A stretch of 64,000 bases of DNA from Pyrrhosoma nymphula. Its lineage: Eukaryota > Arthropoda > Insecta > Odonata > Coenagrionidae. The stretch lies in the NCBI GenBank assembly GCA_963573305.1, contig OY754329.1, forward strand, positions 42,986,417-43,050,416. Direction: 5' to 3'. Below, in pieces: positions 21,363 through 34,101 of the stretch. A program made the position numbers and the translations under genes. Under the pieces are notes generated by a model. It was not told where the DNA came from. It saw nothing but the letters and a program-made list of their open reading frames with translations, and ran no database searches. The first letter of the stretch is position 1, and each line of letters begins with the position of its first letter.

Positions 21363-24336
21363 AACAAAAGACGCCTAGGGTATCACGGTTTAACATCCTC
21401 ATTGATGTGAAGAGTACCTGCTTACATTTCAAGTGCTATCCTTAAGGCAAAAAGAGTAGAACTTGGAATTCAAATGAAAAATCTCCGCCACTGCTGGGAC
21501 TCAAATCCAAGTTTACATTTGCATAATACCTTCCAAGCCACTACAAGAGTGTGTTGAAGGGGGATATTTATCACCGACATGCACTACACCATATCGTAAT
21601 AGGGTTAATGAAACTGCGACTGTTAATGCATTAGGAGAAACCTGCCAATTCTTGTCAGGAGATGATATTCCACCAACATACAATGCTGCATAGGAATTCT
21701 ACCTAGGTTATAGAAACTATTTATACTAGCATATTTAGCAACTACATGAATTGTCCTTCGCAATTGAAATCCAGTAATATAACTATCATACTAATCATAC
21801 CCCCATCCTTAGAGGAAGTGAGATACATCGGTCGGAGTCTGAATAGGCATGGGCAAGACGCTACATATTGGAGCGATATGAAGAATAGCGAGATTTTGAG
21901 CGTTGGTGAATAATTAGGGAAGGTGACCGACAGCTTAGGTTATTGGAGGCATCAAGGATCCGTGGGTGGTAAGCGATGGAATACATGATGGTAGGAAACG
22001 GTAAAGAGAAGAAATTGAGTCGCCAAAAGTGGCCTATTTATCGCGACGAGCAGATCGGCAGTGGCGGCCGCGACGCACCAAAAATGCCCATCGGCGTCGA
22101 CGACGTGGCTGAGCAACTCTTCCCACCTCTAGTTCTAGGACGAGAAGTAATGAAGCTGAAGAAGATTCGGCCAATGAAGGAAGAGGAAGCAAAAGTTTTC
22201 AACAATTCCCACAGCTGCCTCGGATGGAAACCGGAAAACAAATCAACGACTGGATATAGAGTTGGAGAGGGTTGAAGAAATTGTAAGTGGTTAATTCGAT
22301 GAAATGACGCAGGGGAAAGCGGGTTATACGTACTAGTCGGGAAGGAGGGAGTTAAAATGGGCAGGGGATGAGATGGTTAAGATGGAAGATATTCTAGCGA
22401 ATCGGGAGATAAAAGCGGGGAGGGGAGGGAAGGTTAGGAGGGGGAGGGCGAAAGGTTTCGGGGAGGAGACAAGAACCAGGATTGAGGAGAAGCATGAAGA
22501 GATTGAGCAAAAGAGGAAGAGGTAGTGTAAGATTCTGATCCGGTGTAATTAAGACTCGCGGGAGATGGCTTGGAGGTCCAATTATCCATGTGATATAGGA
22601 AGGGAGGGCTCCTCCCGTAGATGAACGGGTGGGTATTGGTGGGAGGGTCTACATGGAGCACATTGGGAAGGCGGAAGGTAGGTGCAGAAGGAAATAAAAA
22701 CGGGGGATAGAGTTGGGGGGTTTAGTGAGAGATCTGAAGTGGATAGGGGCAGGGCTGGGCAATCAAGTCAAAATTATCGATGCAGCCGTATTAGTATAAA
22801 TCAGAAGCCTCAATACTATAATGCAGCCATATAGTAGGGAAGGTGCCTCAGAGCTGAGGTCATTAGCGCCAATGCACACTGATGGATACGTTAAAACTGG
22901 ATATACGAATTTGAAACAGATTTGCCGTTCCATGGTACTTCTCTCCTATAGGTCAAGTATGCACATTAGTTTAAGGACATTTTTACGATGCTCAAACAAA
23001 AAAATGAGATAATTAGCAATGAGAAAAAAACAGTGAGGATTACACATCAAATGGAATGAAACAGTGTTGCAATTAAACCTCAAGCTGAATAAATGGACAA
23101 CGTAAAAAATAAATTATTTACACATAGTTGACGCTATCGTCGCGTAACAAAAAGTTCCTTCATTTAGCAAAAGTTATTTCTTAATTACATTTATCAAATC
23201 ATGATATTTTTGCCGCTTCCTTGTGTGACCTGGCATTCATTAGGTATAGTACATTTGATATTATCAATAGTTAAAAAGAACAGATATTTAATTCATAAAA
23301 TTTGTACGTACGTTAAAAGTACAATGACTTGGTAAATTTTAAATTTTTAGTTACGCGTGTTACCTTATATTATTCATTGAGGGTGAAGAAAGCGCAGTGA
23401 GTACTCCGAATTCATTGGTAGCCTACCCTAAACAAAAAGAGTCCACAGTTTTTACTCTCATCCAACGGACGGAATACTGTACATCAAGTGACCTTCAAAT
23501 TATTTCCAAGAGGGGAAGTTTCACTGAAAAATCTCCACCACAAAAGCGGAAGCTATGGAAAACCACCAGCTCCTGCTACCGCTCTGATTGACAATTAAGT
23601 ATAACCTTATCAAAGTTATTGATGCAGTAATGCATCGCATCCAAGGCTAGGCAATATTACAAGAGTGGATTTAAATACTAAAATCATAATTTTTTTCCCG
23701 GAGTTAACTGTTCACTACAGTATATCCCTATTCTTCTACGACTACTTCCTTTACCAGTAAATATATCTTCTTGATGCCTCAATTGATACACTATTTCAGT
23801 ATTTTCAATCTAATATTTTCATAAGATCAAGGAACCACTTACACGCTTCTAGTCCATGCCCACCTTCACATCATTTACAATAGTATTTCTAATAATAACT
23901 CTCTTGCTGAGCGTCATAAGATTTTGCGAAGGATGAGATAAATTATCATAAATATAGTATAAATTATACTATATTAGATAGTTTCGTATTAAATCGATCA
24001 TGAAATCAAAACTATCGATTCACTTAAAAACCTGAAAACGTTCTGTTTTATTTTAGCAATAAGCACTTGTTAGGTTTCACTGCGAACGGCAACTAAAATA
24101 AAAAATATTAATCCATGAGTTTACATTTCTTACCCTTGTTTTTTATAGCAATTTAAGTCACTTCTAGGTAATTTTACTGCCTTTTCGGTAACTACTGCAA
24201 CTGATTTAAAGTTCTCAGCCATAACGTAGCATTTTATACGAATGTACTCGTGAACAAACTTTCTAAATAACCCGGTTGATTGCCAATCTAAATAACCCGA
24301 TGAAAGTAATAAATTGTCTTAACTTTATTGGCTTAA
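21363..24336. other. Stretch without a recognisable gene
   Basis: A moderately GC-richer, purine-rich part lies at about 21960-22720 and includes an ATG-initiated 99-residue frame (21976-22275, charged, no recognisable domain) with an antisense frame across it. The rest is AT-rich. Nothing further is supported. Confidence 0.45.
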
Positions 24337-24438
24337 CTGGACAACAGTTTTGCTGACATTTCAGTCAGTATCTTCAGGTTGAAGTCAGATCATCGAACTA
24401 AAGATGCTGACTTGAATTTCAGTGAAACTGTTGTCCAG
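24337..24438. repeat. Fold-back repeat with paired hammerhead-like motifs
   Basis: Inverted arms CTGGACAACAGTTT (24337-24350) and AAACTGTTGTCCAG (24425-24438) flank two outward-facing hammerhead-like cores. On the minus strand CUGAAGA (24377-24371) is followed by stem II CUGAC / GUCAG (24368-24353), but GAAA is replaced by AAAA. On the plus strand CUAAAGA (24398-24404) has G5 changed; stem II is CUGA / UCAG (24407-24410, 24419-24422), GAAAC is at 24424-24428 and the triplet GUU at 24430-24432. Each arm has lost a different core base, so they decayed separately. No coding content. Confidence 0.5.
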
Positions 24439-25352
24439 AAAAGTCAACGAACGCGGTGAAATCCCGGAAGCCATGCGGACGGAAACTGATCGAAGCCGCA
24501 GAAACCTACGCAGTGTTTGTATGTAGTTTAAAATAATATTTATACATGATTTACTTATAATAAGTTATCTTTTAAGGAAACGACGGGTTCCAGCGAATGT
24601 TTAACATTTGAAGCGATGATATTTGATGAAATAGGTCGTAATCTTAATGAATGCCCGAAAAATGTATTAGGCTATTAGAGACACCTACTCTCACTTACAC
24701 CATTAGGTTTCATCGTATTTGGCTCTAAACTATCTAACTCATACAACTTGGTACTTATTAAAAGACAATCTAATTAGAAATATCAATGCAGAATCATATT
24801 GAAGACATATAGCTTATCCCCTAGATTGAAGCTTCCGGTATGCCGAGGGAATACACTCGCGCTGGAGATAGAGGGAGGCCAAAAGCATTTGGGGAAAAGG
24901 AATGAGATGGAATTAGTTGGCCGTGCCGAAAGGGGATGCTAAAACCCTACCTTTTCAAACCGCTTCCTTCCCCTTCCCTCCCTCCTTCCCTAACCTAAAC
25001 CCTTACCCTATCCTTTCCCCTCTGTTCCCCTCTCTCGCTCCTGAAAATCGCCTTGAATGCGTGAGAGCGCGTATGAGGACGTGGGGGATCCTTCTTTTAA
25101 CCCCTCAACCCGTCTCTACCCACGCCTCCCCACTCAGACTGTAAAAGAGTAGGCACTCAATCCGCTTGCCTCCATTTTCCTTCCAACCTTCCTCTCGTTC
25201 CCTTTCTTTCTCTCCCCCGTCGTTTTTCCCTCTTTCTTTCTTCTCATTTCGTCCCCTATTCCACTTTTCGCACTTTCCTCCCTCACATAAAAAACGGAGG
25301 ACGCGTCTTTTCCACCGCCATTTCTCCCTCTCTCTATCCCTTCCATTCTCTT
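24439..25352. other. Stretch without a gene; pyrimidine-rich tract
   Basis: Positions about 24950-25350 are strongly C/T-rich on the plus strand (CCTTCCCTCC, TCTCTCTC words). They generate long but compositional frames on both strands. No gene is supported. Confidence 0.5.
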
Positions 25353-25405
25353 TTACCTGTACAGGTGGAAAGGAAGCTGTAAAAGAAGTGCTACCCTGGT
25401 TCTTC
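25353..25405 (-). repeat. 5'-truncated SINE tail copy
   Basis: This 53-bp segment matches 25923-25975 with three differences, then the two diverge abruptly. Together they define the 3' part of one short repeat family, ending on the minus strand in CCACCTGTACAGGTAA. This copy lacks the tRNA-like head seen in the other. Confidence 0.65.
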
Positions 25406-25852
25406 AGGTACCTTAGGAGAGGTGGGTGAGGCATCGCTTTAAGAGCTTGAAATCGAGAAAGACTTCTCGGCTCGCCGGCCGGTTTATGCGTACGAAAGTG
25501 GGCGGGTGTAACCCTTCACCTTCAGTAATCCTTCACTTCCAAGGGAAAATTGAGATGTTTTCAGCAGTTTCTCCAGAAAAAAACTGGAATGAGGCATGAA
25601 ATAAGGGAGGAGAGACAATAAGAATGAATTCTAGGACAGGTATTCCATAAAAATATCACAAACGCATGAAAAAACTGAACCAATACAATGAAAACTAAAG
25701 TAAATAACAAAACCCTTAAGATGAAGGTCCTCCTAAATAAATGACTCTTGTATATTTGTAATTTTCAGTCGAATGTATACAATTTTAGTGCAATATAATA
25801 ATGATGCATTTTACATTTTTGCTCATTTCATATTAACGCTTATTTTTAAGGA

Positions 25853-25889
25853 AATATTTCTGGAGTATTGGTCAAACTCCAGAAATATT
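25853..25889. other. Perfect 14-bp inverted repeat
   Basis: Arms AATATTTCTGGAGT (25853-25866) and ACTCCAGAAATATT (25876-25889) flank a 9-nt spacer. It would form a stable hairpin in RNA from either strand. No T tract or gene end is adjacent to mark it as a terminator. Confidence 0.8.
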
Positions 25890-25922
25890 CTCTTTTATGG
25901 ATAAATACTACTGACAAATAGA

Positions 25923-26115
25923 TTACCCGTACAGGTGGAAAGGAAGCTGTACAAGAAGTCCTACCCTGGTTCTTCCAGTTTCATTGATACCCAGTTACTT
26001 ACGTCTGGTTATCTGGAGTGGGTACAAATACAGCGAGGTTTCTGTAAAAGGACACAGCCAGTCGGGATTCGAGCTCACAATCATAGGTCACCAGATGTGA
26101 AAGTTGTTCCACCAC
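25923..26115 (-). mobile_element. tRNA-derived SINE, minus strand
   Basis: On the minus strand the head contains GGTGGAACAACTTTCACATC then TGTGAGCTCGAATCCCGACT, which looks like a diverged tRNA with a B-box (GCTCGAATCC). The body runs to a 3' end CCACCTGTACGGGTAA shared with the fragment at 25353-25405. Size (about 190 bp), internal B-box and a repeated tail fit a SINE. The source tRNA is not clear and no target-site duplication was fixed. Confidence 0.5.
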
Positions 26116-26183
26116 CACAATAACCTTATTTAAAAAGATAACTCCTGCTACCACCTCCGTTCAATTAAGCCCTTTGATATCAA

Positions 26184-26410
26184 CATGGGTCATTCCTGTC
26201 AGAAGTGTTCGCAGGGGGAAGTAGCCATCACTCGGTAAAGGTTAGACCATCGTGTCCTGACGGATTTTAATATCTTTACCAAGGTCTAGCTTCGATGTGA
26301 TGATTGTCACTCTCCCTTGACTGTGCATCATCTCCTGACGGAGTGTGACAGACATCTGGATGGACCCGAGAGACTTTATTTCAGGAAAAGTCCATGGAAA
26401 GTCCAAGGGG
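26184..26410 (+). pseudogene. LINE 3'-terminal fragment (I/Jockey-like C-terminus)
   Basis: One plus-strand frame reads KCSQGEVAITR, RLDHRVLTDFNIFTKV and LRCDDCHSPLTVHHLLTECD, then RHLDGPERLYFRK, with two stops. The pattern of LRL-H-LTH, then C-x2-C, then PLTVHHLL-EC is the C-terminal part of the RNase H / zinc-knuckle end seen in I- and Jockey-type LINEs. Only the extreme 3' end of the coding region remains, consistent with 5' truncation. It is a third LINE type in the window. The product is not functional. Confidence 0.72.
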
Positions 26411-28689
26411 GCAACCCTGATGATTTTTAAATTATTAAAACTGGTCTTTTACTAAAATTAACTGGTCTTTCTACTAAACTAAGAATTCATTTTATTATTT
26501 TCATTGCGACACACTCTATGAACCTAAATAAATATCTGTTTCAGTTTTCTCGGTAAACGTGAACGAGAGATATAACTGCGTGCGCTCAAAATAGCCGACA
26601 CGTCGCGACGTGGTATCCTTTGTCATTAATCGCATCACTACTACTTATAACTCAGGAGTCAAGTGTAACAATAAATTCAATATTTTACCTCTTCGTATTA
26701 CTTGTGAAAAGGTCAATCAGTGAAAATTTTTCAGTTCTTCTCCAATGAAAAATATTGAGCTAGTATCAAATAACTCCAAGATCATGGTTTTATGCGTTCA
26801 TCACCGTTCTTTAAGTTTTTCATGTCAAGTGGGTATTACAGACTGAAAATTATAATTACCAAATTTAGCCTACCAAAATATAGGTTAAAAAAGAGTGACC
26901 GTTTCTAAAAAGAAACCTCCACTAGCTGTTTTAGATGCACTGGCCCCTATACTATGACACTATTGCTACGTTCAGCTTGGCATACAACCTACTTCTTTTC
27001 ATTCCATTCGTTAACACTCTTCCTTTCCTCCAACTTCCCACACACTCAGCAGCCCTTCCCTCTTCATTACCTGCTCCATTCATTTATTCTGTCTAATCTA
27101 AGTCTCCTCCAGCACTAGCAGAGGCCTTGCAGAATAAAGAAATTAATAATAATTAAATATATTCATTATTTAAAGAATACAGACGTCTTACTGGACACTT
27201 TATTTGACATTTGCGACACGTGTTTTGATGTATTACAACGTCTTTGACAGGTGCGCTGAGTAAAATACAAGAAATAGTACGAAGCATGATCTTGTAATTT
27301 TCAGAAAAAGCTGCTCCACGTTATTTCGATTAGTACTAAGGAAGGTATATCCATATTTTACGTTGTAAAAAGACAGATTTTTAAAGAATATCTGTTCAAT
27401 AAATTCAAGTCAAATGAGTGCCATAATTACGAATATGATTTCCAAAGACATAAGCCTTAAAGTAATCACAAAAGTATGATAGAAGGTACACAATAGAGAA
27501 TATTGATGTACAATGAAAAAAAGTGACTGGATATAAGTGACGGAACAATGAAAATCTATTCGCTAAGTGTCACTCCACCTACAAAAGGTCTTAGAACAAA
27601 AATTAGAAAAACGTTTCCTAAAAAAGCAATTGTTCAGGTTCAGAGTGATCTTCAATTTCAAAATGTATAAACGTGCAAAGTGATGGAGTAAGTTACTAAG
27701 GTTAAATTTTGCATCAATTAAATATGTACAAAATGATAGTTAATATGAAAAATCACTTCAGTAGCAATTATAATTAATTCTACAGAATAAAATCCTAATA
27801 GGGAAATATGGCATCCTTAGAGGTAAAAACGGAAAAGTGCGTTCTCAACATGGCTTTAGGGGCTGAAATTTATTTAAGTCCTTCCGTCTCTACGATCAAT
27901 TATGATAACTATCAATCTACCATAAATAAAAATGATGACGGTTGGACTGGTGAAATCAAATTAAATCCATGTTTGGGAGATTTAAAACAGAAACTTGCAT
28001 ATTCCTTTAAGCAGCGGGCGAATTTGTAGAAATTGACTTGGTAAACATTTCATAATATGTTAGTAATTTTCCACCTAATTTCCAATCCCAGTAGCGTGAG
28101 AATGCTACGTTTACAGTATACATAATATTAGATATCAATTAATAATATGAGTTATCCGTGTACAATGGGCAAATTTATAATATAATATTGAACTGCAGGT
28201 ATGCACATCTACGTGGCAGCACTATTCTATGTTTACTTGAAAAAATATTGAGGATCCTTTGAAGCGGGCACGTAGAAATATTTGAAAGCAGAAGCATATT
28301 TTTATTTTCTATATTTACTCTCATAATCTATTTTAATTCACTATGAGATCATATGATCACATCTACTTTCAGCATTTAACAACTTAAATTGAGCCGCATT
28401 TATTTTCAACACTTCATGAACACGTATATTTGTAGCTAGCTCTTATATTGCATTAATGTTTGGACAGTAAAGGCAGTAGAGAAAATACGCAATGAAAACG
28501 CAGCGATAAATGATGAATTTGAAAAAAGGAAAGGGGAGAAAAAGAGAAAAAATAATAAATAAGGCCTACGAAAAGCAGAGAAGTAAAGATGTTCATTAAA
28601 AATTCTGAGAAATTAATAGACTAACTTATTAATATATTCTACTACGCAACAGTCTCTTGAAATCAGTGTAGGAAGGAAAAATAAATAAG
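26411..28689. other. Stretch without a recognisable gene
   Basis: AT-rich sequence. A 21-bp tandem pair starting AACTGGTCTTT lies at 26439-26459 and 26460-26480. Remaining frames are short, and a 73-residue ATG frame at 27808-28029 has no recognisable domain. Confidence 0.45.
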
Positions 28690-28850
28690 AGGAATTGTCG
28701 AAGGAGGCCAGAAACAGAATACACAAAGAATGCTCTTAGAGCCGTGCAAAAGAGGAATTATAGAGTAAAGCGTTAAGCTGGACGAGAGTCGAGATAAGAG
28801 CCACAGCTAACCAGTTTTTGTATTGATAGCTATTAATTAAAAAAGAAGAG
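28690..28850 (+). pseudogene. Possible LINE C-terminal fragment
   Basis: The plus strand reads RRRPETEYTKNALRAVQKRN and YRVKR, then after a stop and phase change EIRATANQFLY. The order (RxRPxTEY, basic linker, then ATANQ followed by stops) resembles the last residues of insect LINE ORF2. It is short and decayed, so the assignment is tentative. Confidence 0.4.
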
Positions 28851-31727
28851 TTCACCAACTAGATAATATTACACTTAGACTGATTGGCCAGGCTATTTCA
28901 AAGAGTTTTAAAGAAAAAAAATGAGTTATGCTACATGCACAAGCCAAAATAAAAATAACAGAAAATATTATTCCTAAATTAATATGGCACTTTTATAATA
29001 GAAAGTTACCATTTTATGCCTCAAAAGGTGTGTGCTGAACCTAATCCCCCATTTTTTAACTTTTACTAGAAGTACTTGGCATTTAAGTGGGGGAAAGAAG
29101 ATTGTTAAAGGAGATCAGGAGGAAAAATAGCTAGTGGGTGGAACAAGGTATCAGAGGTAAAAAGATTGGAAGACCCCAATTAAGGGAGACAAGAAAAAAG
29201 TGGCCTTAGAATGGAAGAGGACGGATGTTATAGACGATATGAGGAATGCAAGAGAGATGAAGGCAGAGTACAAAAGCAAGTTAAAGATATAAAAGCAGAT
29301 TATAAACATTCCATTGAATCGTACAAATTGAAGAATTCCTTCCTCCTATGTATCGTACCAGAAAACATAATAATCAGTTTTCAACATTAATTCGACGAGA
29401 ACAAATATCATATATCGAATTATTGCTTTTCCCCCAGTTCAATTCTTCTTACGAACTTCCTTTTTAAGGCTACTGTCCTCACATGCTACAACCCTCGCCC
29501 ATTCTCCTTCTTGCTGGTCGCTGGGTATATGTCAATGATGCAATACTGCAACTGGAAGAACACTATTAGTAGCTACTACAACTATTTCGAAGAGAGGGAT
29601 AGAAATCATTAACTATCAACTATGATCGATCGATCCATACCACCCTGATGTTACGCTTAAATAAAATTTGTATATTACAGAATTTAATAGGCGTGTTATA
29701 GGAGGATCCGTCTCGTTGCGTCGAGTTTAACGAATATAGAACTCGGTTATTTTGGAGAAACATACGTGTTTAACTGGGAATGGTGGAATTAGCGAGAGTA
29801 GCCTGATCACACATTATTCGTGTCAACATGGGACGTCTGCAGAAGCTAAATGGCAAGAAGAGGATACATGATGGACATCAAATAGTCCCACACAGGTATA
29901 AGTCCAAGGCGGACGAGCACAAGAATTGATGATCGAATATGTAGGTATCCGTTAGCTTAATATCGAACATGGAATTCCATTCAACTCAGAGCTCCATAGA
30001 ATACGCATAACCCCCACCTATGCCTACGCTCCCTCGTTATCTTCAAGTGGGGCTACACTTCCCCCGTGAATTCTCATTTATATTTAGTTAAACATAAGGA
30101 AAAAGGGGATAAACAAAAATTATTAGTTTGAGTCAGGGACGACTGAAGTGAAGATAAGGACATATTTAAGAGGTAGCTACATTAAAAAACGTGTCAAATA
30201 ACTTTGGAAAATTTGCCTTGAATGTGGATTCATTACGCATTTAAGAGGTTTGTATACAAATTCTTTTTAATTGATTACGTCTACAAAACTTCACGAGGTA
30301 AAATTAAAAATTATTCTCGTTACACGGTAATGTGATCAAATATGGAAAAAATATATATTTGCGGATATAAAATAATCAGATAGGTATATGACCCTTATAA
30401 TGATGCCCAAAGGAAATAATCACCTCAAAACTAGCAGCAAAGACTTTTTTCAGGGCGTTGCTCTTTCCCTCCTAAAGCCCCCTCGTGTTATCTTTTCGGA
30501 AATCTTAAGGTTCATCCTCCTTTCTTGCAGCCTTCCTCATCACTTTTTATCGAACCAACAATAGTCTTCATCGACGGTCACTAAACTTCCCCTAAGGTAT
30601 TACGGAGATTTGGACATTGCACCCCCTCACATCCCTCACCCTAAATTACATTCAAAACGCGTCCCCTCCCAATATTAAAAAAAAGCTTACCGATGACGGA
30701 AGAAAATGGCGTGTGCCTGCCTAGGAAACTTAAGTAGAGTAAAAAAAAATACTAAAGATAAAAGAAGAGAAACCTTGCGAATCGTAAGTATACATATAAT
30801 GTACCCACGTACACTTCCATCCACAGCGCTCCTCCTCCATTGCTAATGGGCAAGCTTGTTGGTTCCAGAGAGCCTTATAATCGTCCCTTTAAGCCTCGCG
30901 CACATCCCGGCCATATTACCCGAGACCTGCCCCATCTCTTTCTTCCGCTGGTTCGTTCACACTCCTTCCAAAAACTCCGTCCCCGTGAGCGCGTTAAAAG
31001 GTATGAACGGCGAATGAAGAGAGGGTGTTAGGAGGGAAAGAATTGAGAAGGAGTGAGGCGAATAGGCTAGGAAAATGAGTTTTGAAAGACCGAATTAAAA
31101 CAAATAAAATATAAAAAGGAAATCGTGCAGGTGGTGCTTTTCCTCCACGTATTCCTCGGTTCATTCTTTTCAACTTCTTTTAACATTCGTGTTGGAGCTC
31201 CTTGCAACTGCATCGGTATTAAAGGTGGCTCATGGGGAAAGAACCCTACTTACTTAGAACCGGCGTCAGATGGTCTCCAAATGCTTCCCTTGAGAATACG
31301 GGGATGTGGGTGAGGTAAGGTCGTCGTGCTCTCCGTGCAGTCGACTCGCGTTTCCGGATTTTCTCCGCAGATGACTTGGGCAAGAAATTGATTTGGTGAG
31401 AATTACACCGCTGACCGTGCACACGTTGTGTTGTTGAAAGACTGAACAAGTTTTCACGTCCAAGTCCATTTCCTCGTTTCTTGTTTCCATAACTTTTCGT
31501 GACAAGTTTCGAGTTTTATCCCCGAACGTAGAGAGCAATGAACTTAGTGGAAATGACTAGTGGAAATTGTTCAATTTCCACTAATGCTGTTATGTAAGTC
31601 AGTTTTCACCACTGGCCTTCCTTCCATGGGAATCGATACTATGTCTCTCACACCCTTATAATGTTCCCTTTCTTCATATCTCTTTATAGGTTGGTAAATG
31701 TGATGGGTGCAAACGACAACTGTGGCC
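28851..31727. other. Stretch without a firmly recognisable gene
   Basis: About 29085-29290 (IGRPQLRETRKKW, WKRTDVIDDMRNARE) weakly recalls another LINE C-terminus. A mildly GC-rich part at 30830-31540 has several overlapping 60-90-residue frames without domains. A hairpin with 11-bp arms AGTGGAAATTG / CAATTTCCACT lies at 31559-31582. Confidence 0.4.
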
Positions 31728-31760
31728 CTTTGGGCCATTAGCTCAGTTGGGAGAACTGGA
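31728..31760 (+). repeat. tRNA-like 5' half (SINE A-box remnant)
   Basis: GGGCCATTAGCTCAGTTGGG followed by AGAAC matches the first third of a tRNA, including the A-box TAGCTCAGTTGG. No anticodon or T arm follows, so it is a fragment, not a tRNA gene. Confidence 0.45.
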
Positions 31761-31919
31761 ATGGTAGGAATAAATTGGGAAAATGATGAAGGTTAGATAG
31801 AAACACGGTCCTGGCATAAGAATACTCACAAGAAAAGGTGAAGTAACGGTTTAACGCTCTTTACAGCAAACAGAGTGCTCTCCATAAAAACGCCCAGGTA
31901 GAGATCGGGATACCATGAA

Positions 31920-31996
31920 CAATGTCATTCCTGGGATTCAAACCCGGGCCCTTTGGGATGAGAATCCAGGACCAGAAAGCCACAATCTCTTGGCTT
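31920..31996 (-). mobile_element. tRNA-derived SINE head, minus strand
   Basis: On the minus strand GATTGTGGCTTTCTGG is followed by TGGATTCTCATCCCAAAGGG and CCCGGGTTTGAATCCCAGG. The last part is a T-arm with B-box GGTTTGAATCC. The A-box region is degenerate, so this is a SINE head rather than a working tRNA. The body probably continues toward 31780. Confidence 0.5.
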
Positions 31997-34101
31997 GATC
32001 TATATCACTCTCCCTTCACCTTTTTTTAGGATCTTCTTTCTAAGTTTTCTTGCATCAAATTTCTTTCTATACTCATGTATATGTATGTCTCAATATGTAC
32101 CCTGCCCACTTGGTGCTTCTTTTCTTTACCCTATTGTAAATAACCATCTCTACTTCTCTCTTCCTCTACGTTATCTACGGTAACGTTGTCTGATTACTTG
32201 ACCATCAGCAGTCATTAGTTCCCAGTCCAAATTAATTTCATATTCGATGTCCGCTCCTGATCATAATGATATTAACCCAGCCCAACTAATTTATAAGTGG
32301 AAAGTGGGCGCTCTTAACTGAAGATGGTGACATATCCGATGTACAAGAACTTTAAGGTCATGGTGGAGTTCAAATTACGCAAACAAATTTAATTTATAAT
32401 AAACAATTACGCAATTAACTAAGAAGACGCTAAGTAAGTAAGTAGTAGACCAGGGGGACACGAGTCAAGTACACCACAATAACAATTTAGGCGTGGTAAA
32501 AGATGAAACCGTACGTAAAATAAATAATTATCAAGAAATCGTAGATTGTGAAAACACTTCAACGAAATTCTGACGATTCTGCAGTTCGAACGTGAGTTAC
32601 TTCAGTGGAAAGAAGGCAGTAACGAAGAAATAATTTACTGCGTATGGCATTCTTGGTATCACTTGCATCTTTCTCATTCCCATTCCCTTCCATATTCTCC
32701 ATCTGATAATCGTTTTCCATTTTTACGCGACGTAATTAGGAGATAATCAATGATTAAATTCTGTAAAGACATCACTTTAAATACTAAAAATTACTAAAAC
32801 TATTGCTCCTTGCTATCCAGGTTGTATTAGCATTGAGTACAAAGCTATTAAATTTCTTCATTCCTGCACCTTTATCAAAAGAGACAAACAGTGCTTTATT
32901 TTACTTGTCACAAGGTTATTTCTGGGATTGAACCAGTAGAACTAACATGACATATAAATTCATCATCACGACGCGATTCGCACCTGCGGTTCTTTGCTTA
33001 GCAGGCATGCACGTTAGTCAGACAAAATAACTCCGTTTACATGTGCCACCATTTAATGGCTTTTGATACGGGCGTTAGACATCCATCATTTGTTACTCGA
33101 GAAAATTATCATTTAGCGAACGTTCCTTTAAAAACTTGAATCTAAAAACTGCACAAATCCTATCCCGGGCAATCCAATGAATGACTACCGCAGTACGTAA
33201 AACCTCCAGTTCCCGCAGACTGCAGGTGGAGTTTGGAAAGAATGAATTCTAACACGTAATACGTCCGAAATGTAGGTCACCGGCATTACTCGACCCGTAT
33301 TAAATTAAAAGTGAGGGGAAATAATTTGTTCCCCAAGTACCTCAGTGCTCCATCAAAACATATTGAGGATGAATATTTACGGAAGCCGAGAAATACATTG
33401 ACTCGTGCAGTTAGGTACGGGGCTTTGAAGAGACGAGGGGTATTAATATATATGTGTATACTACATATATATTCTGACTCAAGTCTCCACATGGCTTGCA
33501 ATAGCAGCTAGATTACTTCCCTTTAAGCTCTCAAGAGTCTTTCTCATAACGATGCCACGTATCTTTTCGGGTTTAATTTCATGATTTTAGCAAAACGCCA
33601 GAGCTTTCGTCGCTTCACAATATTACTCGAAGAATGAAGGGGAGTGCTTGTTTTTATGCGGCCTTTATATTGAGCCACTCGAGTTAATTAAACAAGGTTC
33701 GACAAAGCCATAACTTAGGTTAATTTGCCGGGGGCATTGTTTTAATTTGTTCGTAGGAGGAGGAGGGAATATCTTCCCTCTTAGTCTCTCTCCTCACACC
33801 CTTAAGGCCCAATATCTCCGGAAAGACTGCCAGCCTGCTTCCTAGACTCTATCCTCGTCTTCCATTCAAAGTCATCAATGAAGTACTTTTCTCTTTCCTT
33901 TTTCTCTTGGAATACGTTTTTATAATCATTCATTTTTCCCCTACTTAAAGCATCTTTAAGGCACCGTTGACATTTTCCACAATGGATTTAATAGAAACTA
34001 GATTTTGTATCAATTCACTATAGAAGATTTGTGTCACAGCAACAAGTCTTAAGTGAGCCACAAATCACTATCTGGCGTTAAAAGGTGAAACTCCATAATG
34101 A
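31997..34101. other. Stretch with one SINE-like remnant, no gene
   Basis: At 32970-33030 the minus strand reads AACGTGCATGCCTGCTAAGC then AAAGAACCGCAGGTGCGAAT and CGCG, similar to a tRNA-derived SINE head with a damaged B-box. Otherwise the sequence is AT-rich with short frames and no recognisable domain. Confidence 0.4.

Noticed and set aside
25105..25434. Overlapping Arg/Glu/Lys-rich and Phe/Ser-rich frames on both strands
   Set aside because: They are by-products of the pyrimidine-rich tract.
29085..29290. IGRPQLRETRKKW and following residues as a LINE C-terminus
   Set aside because: The match is weak and needs several frame changes; noted only in the region entry.
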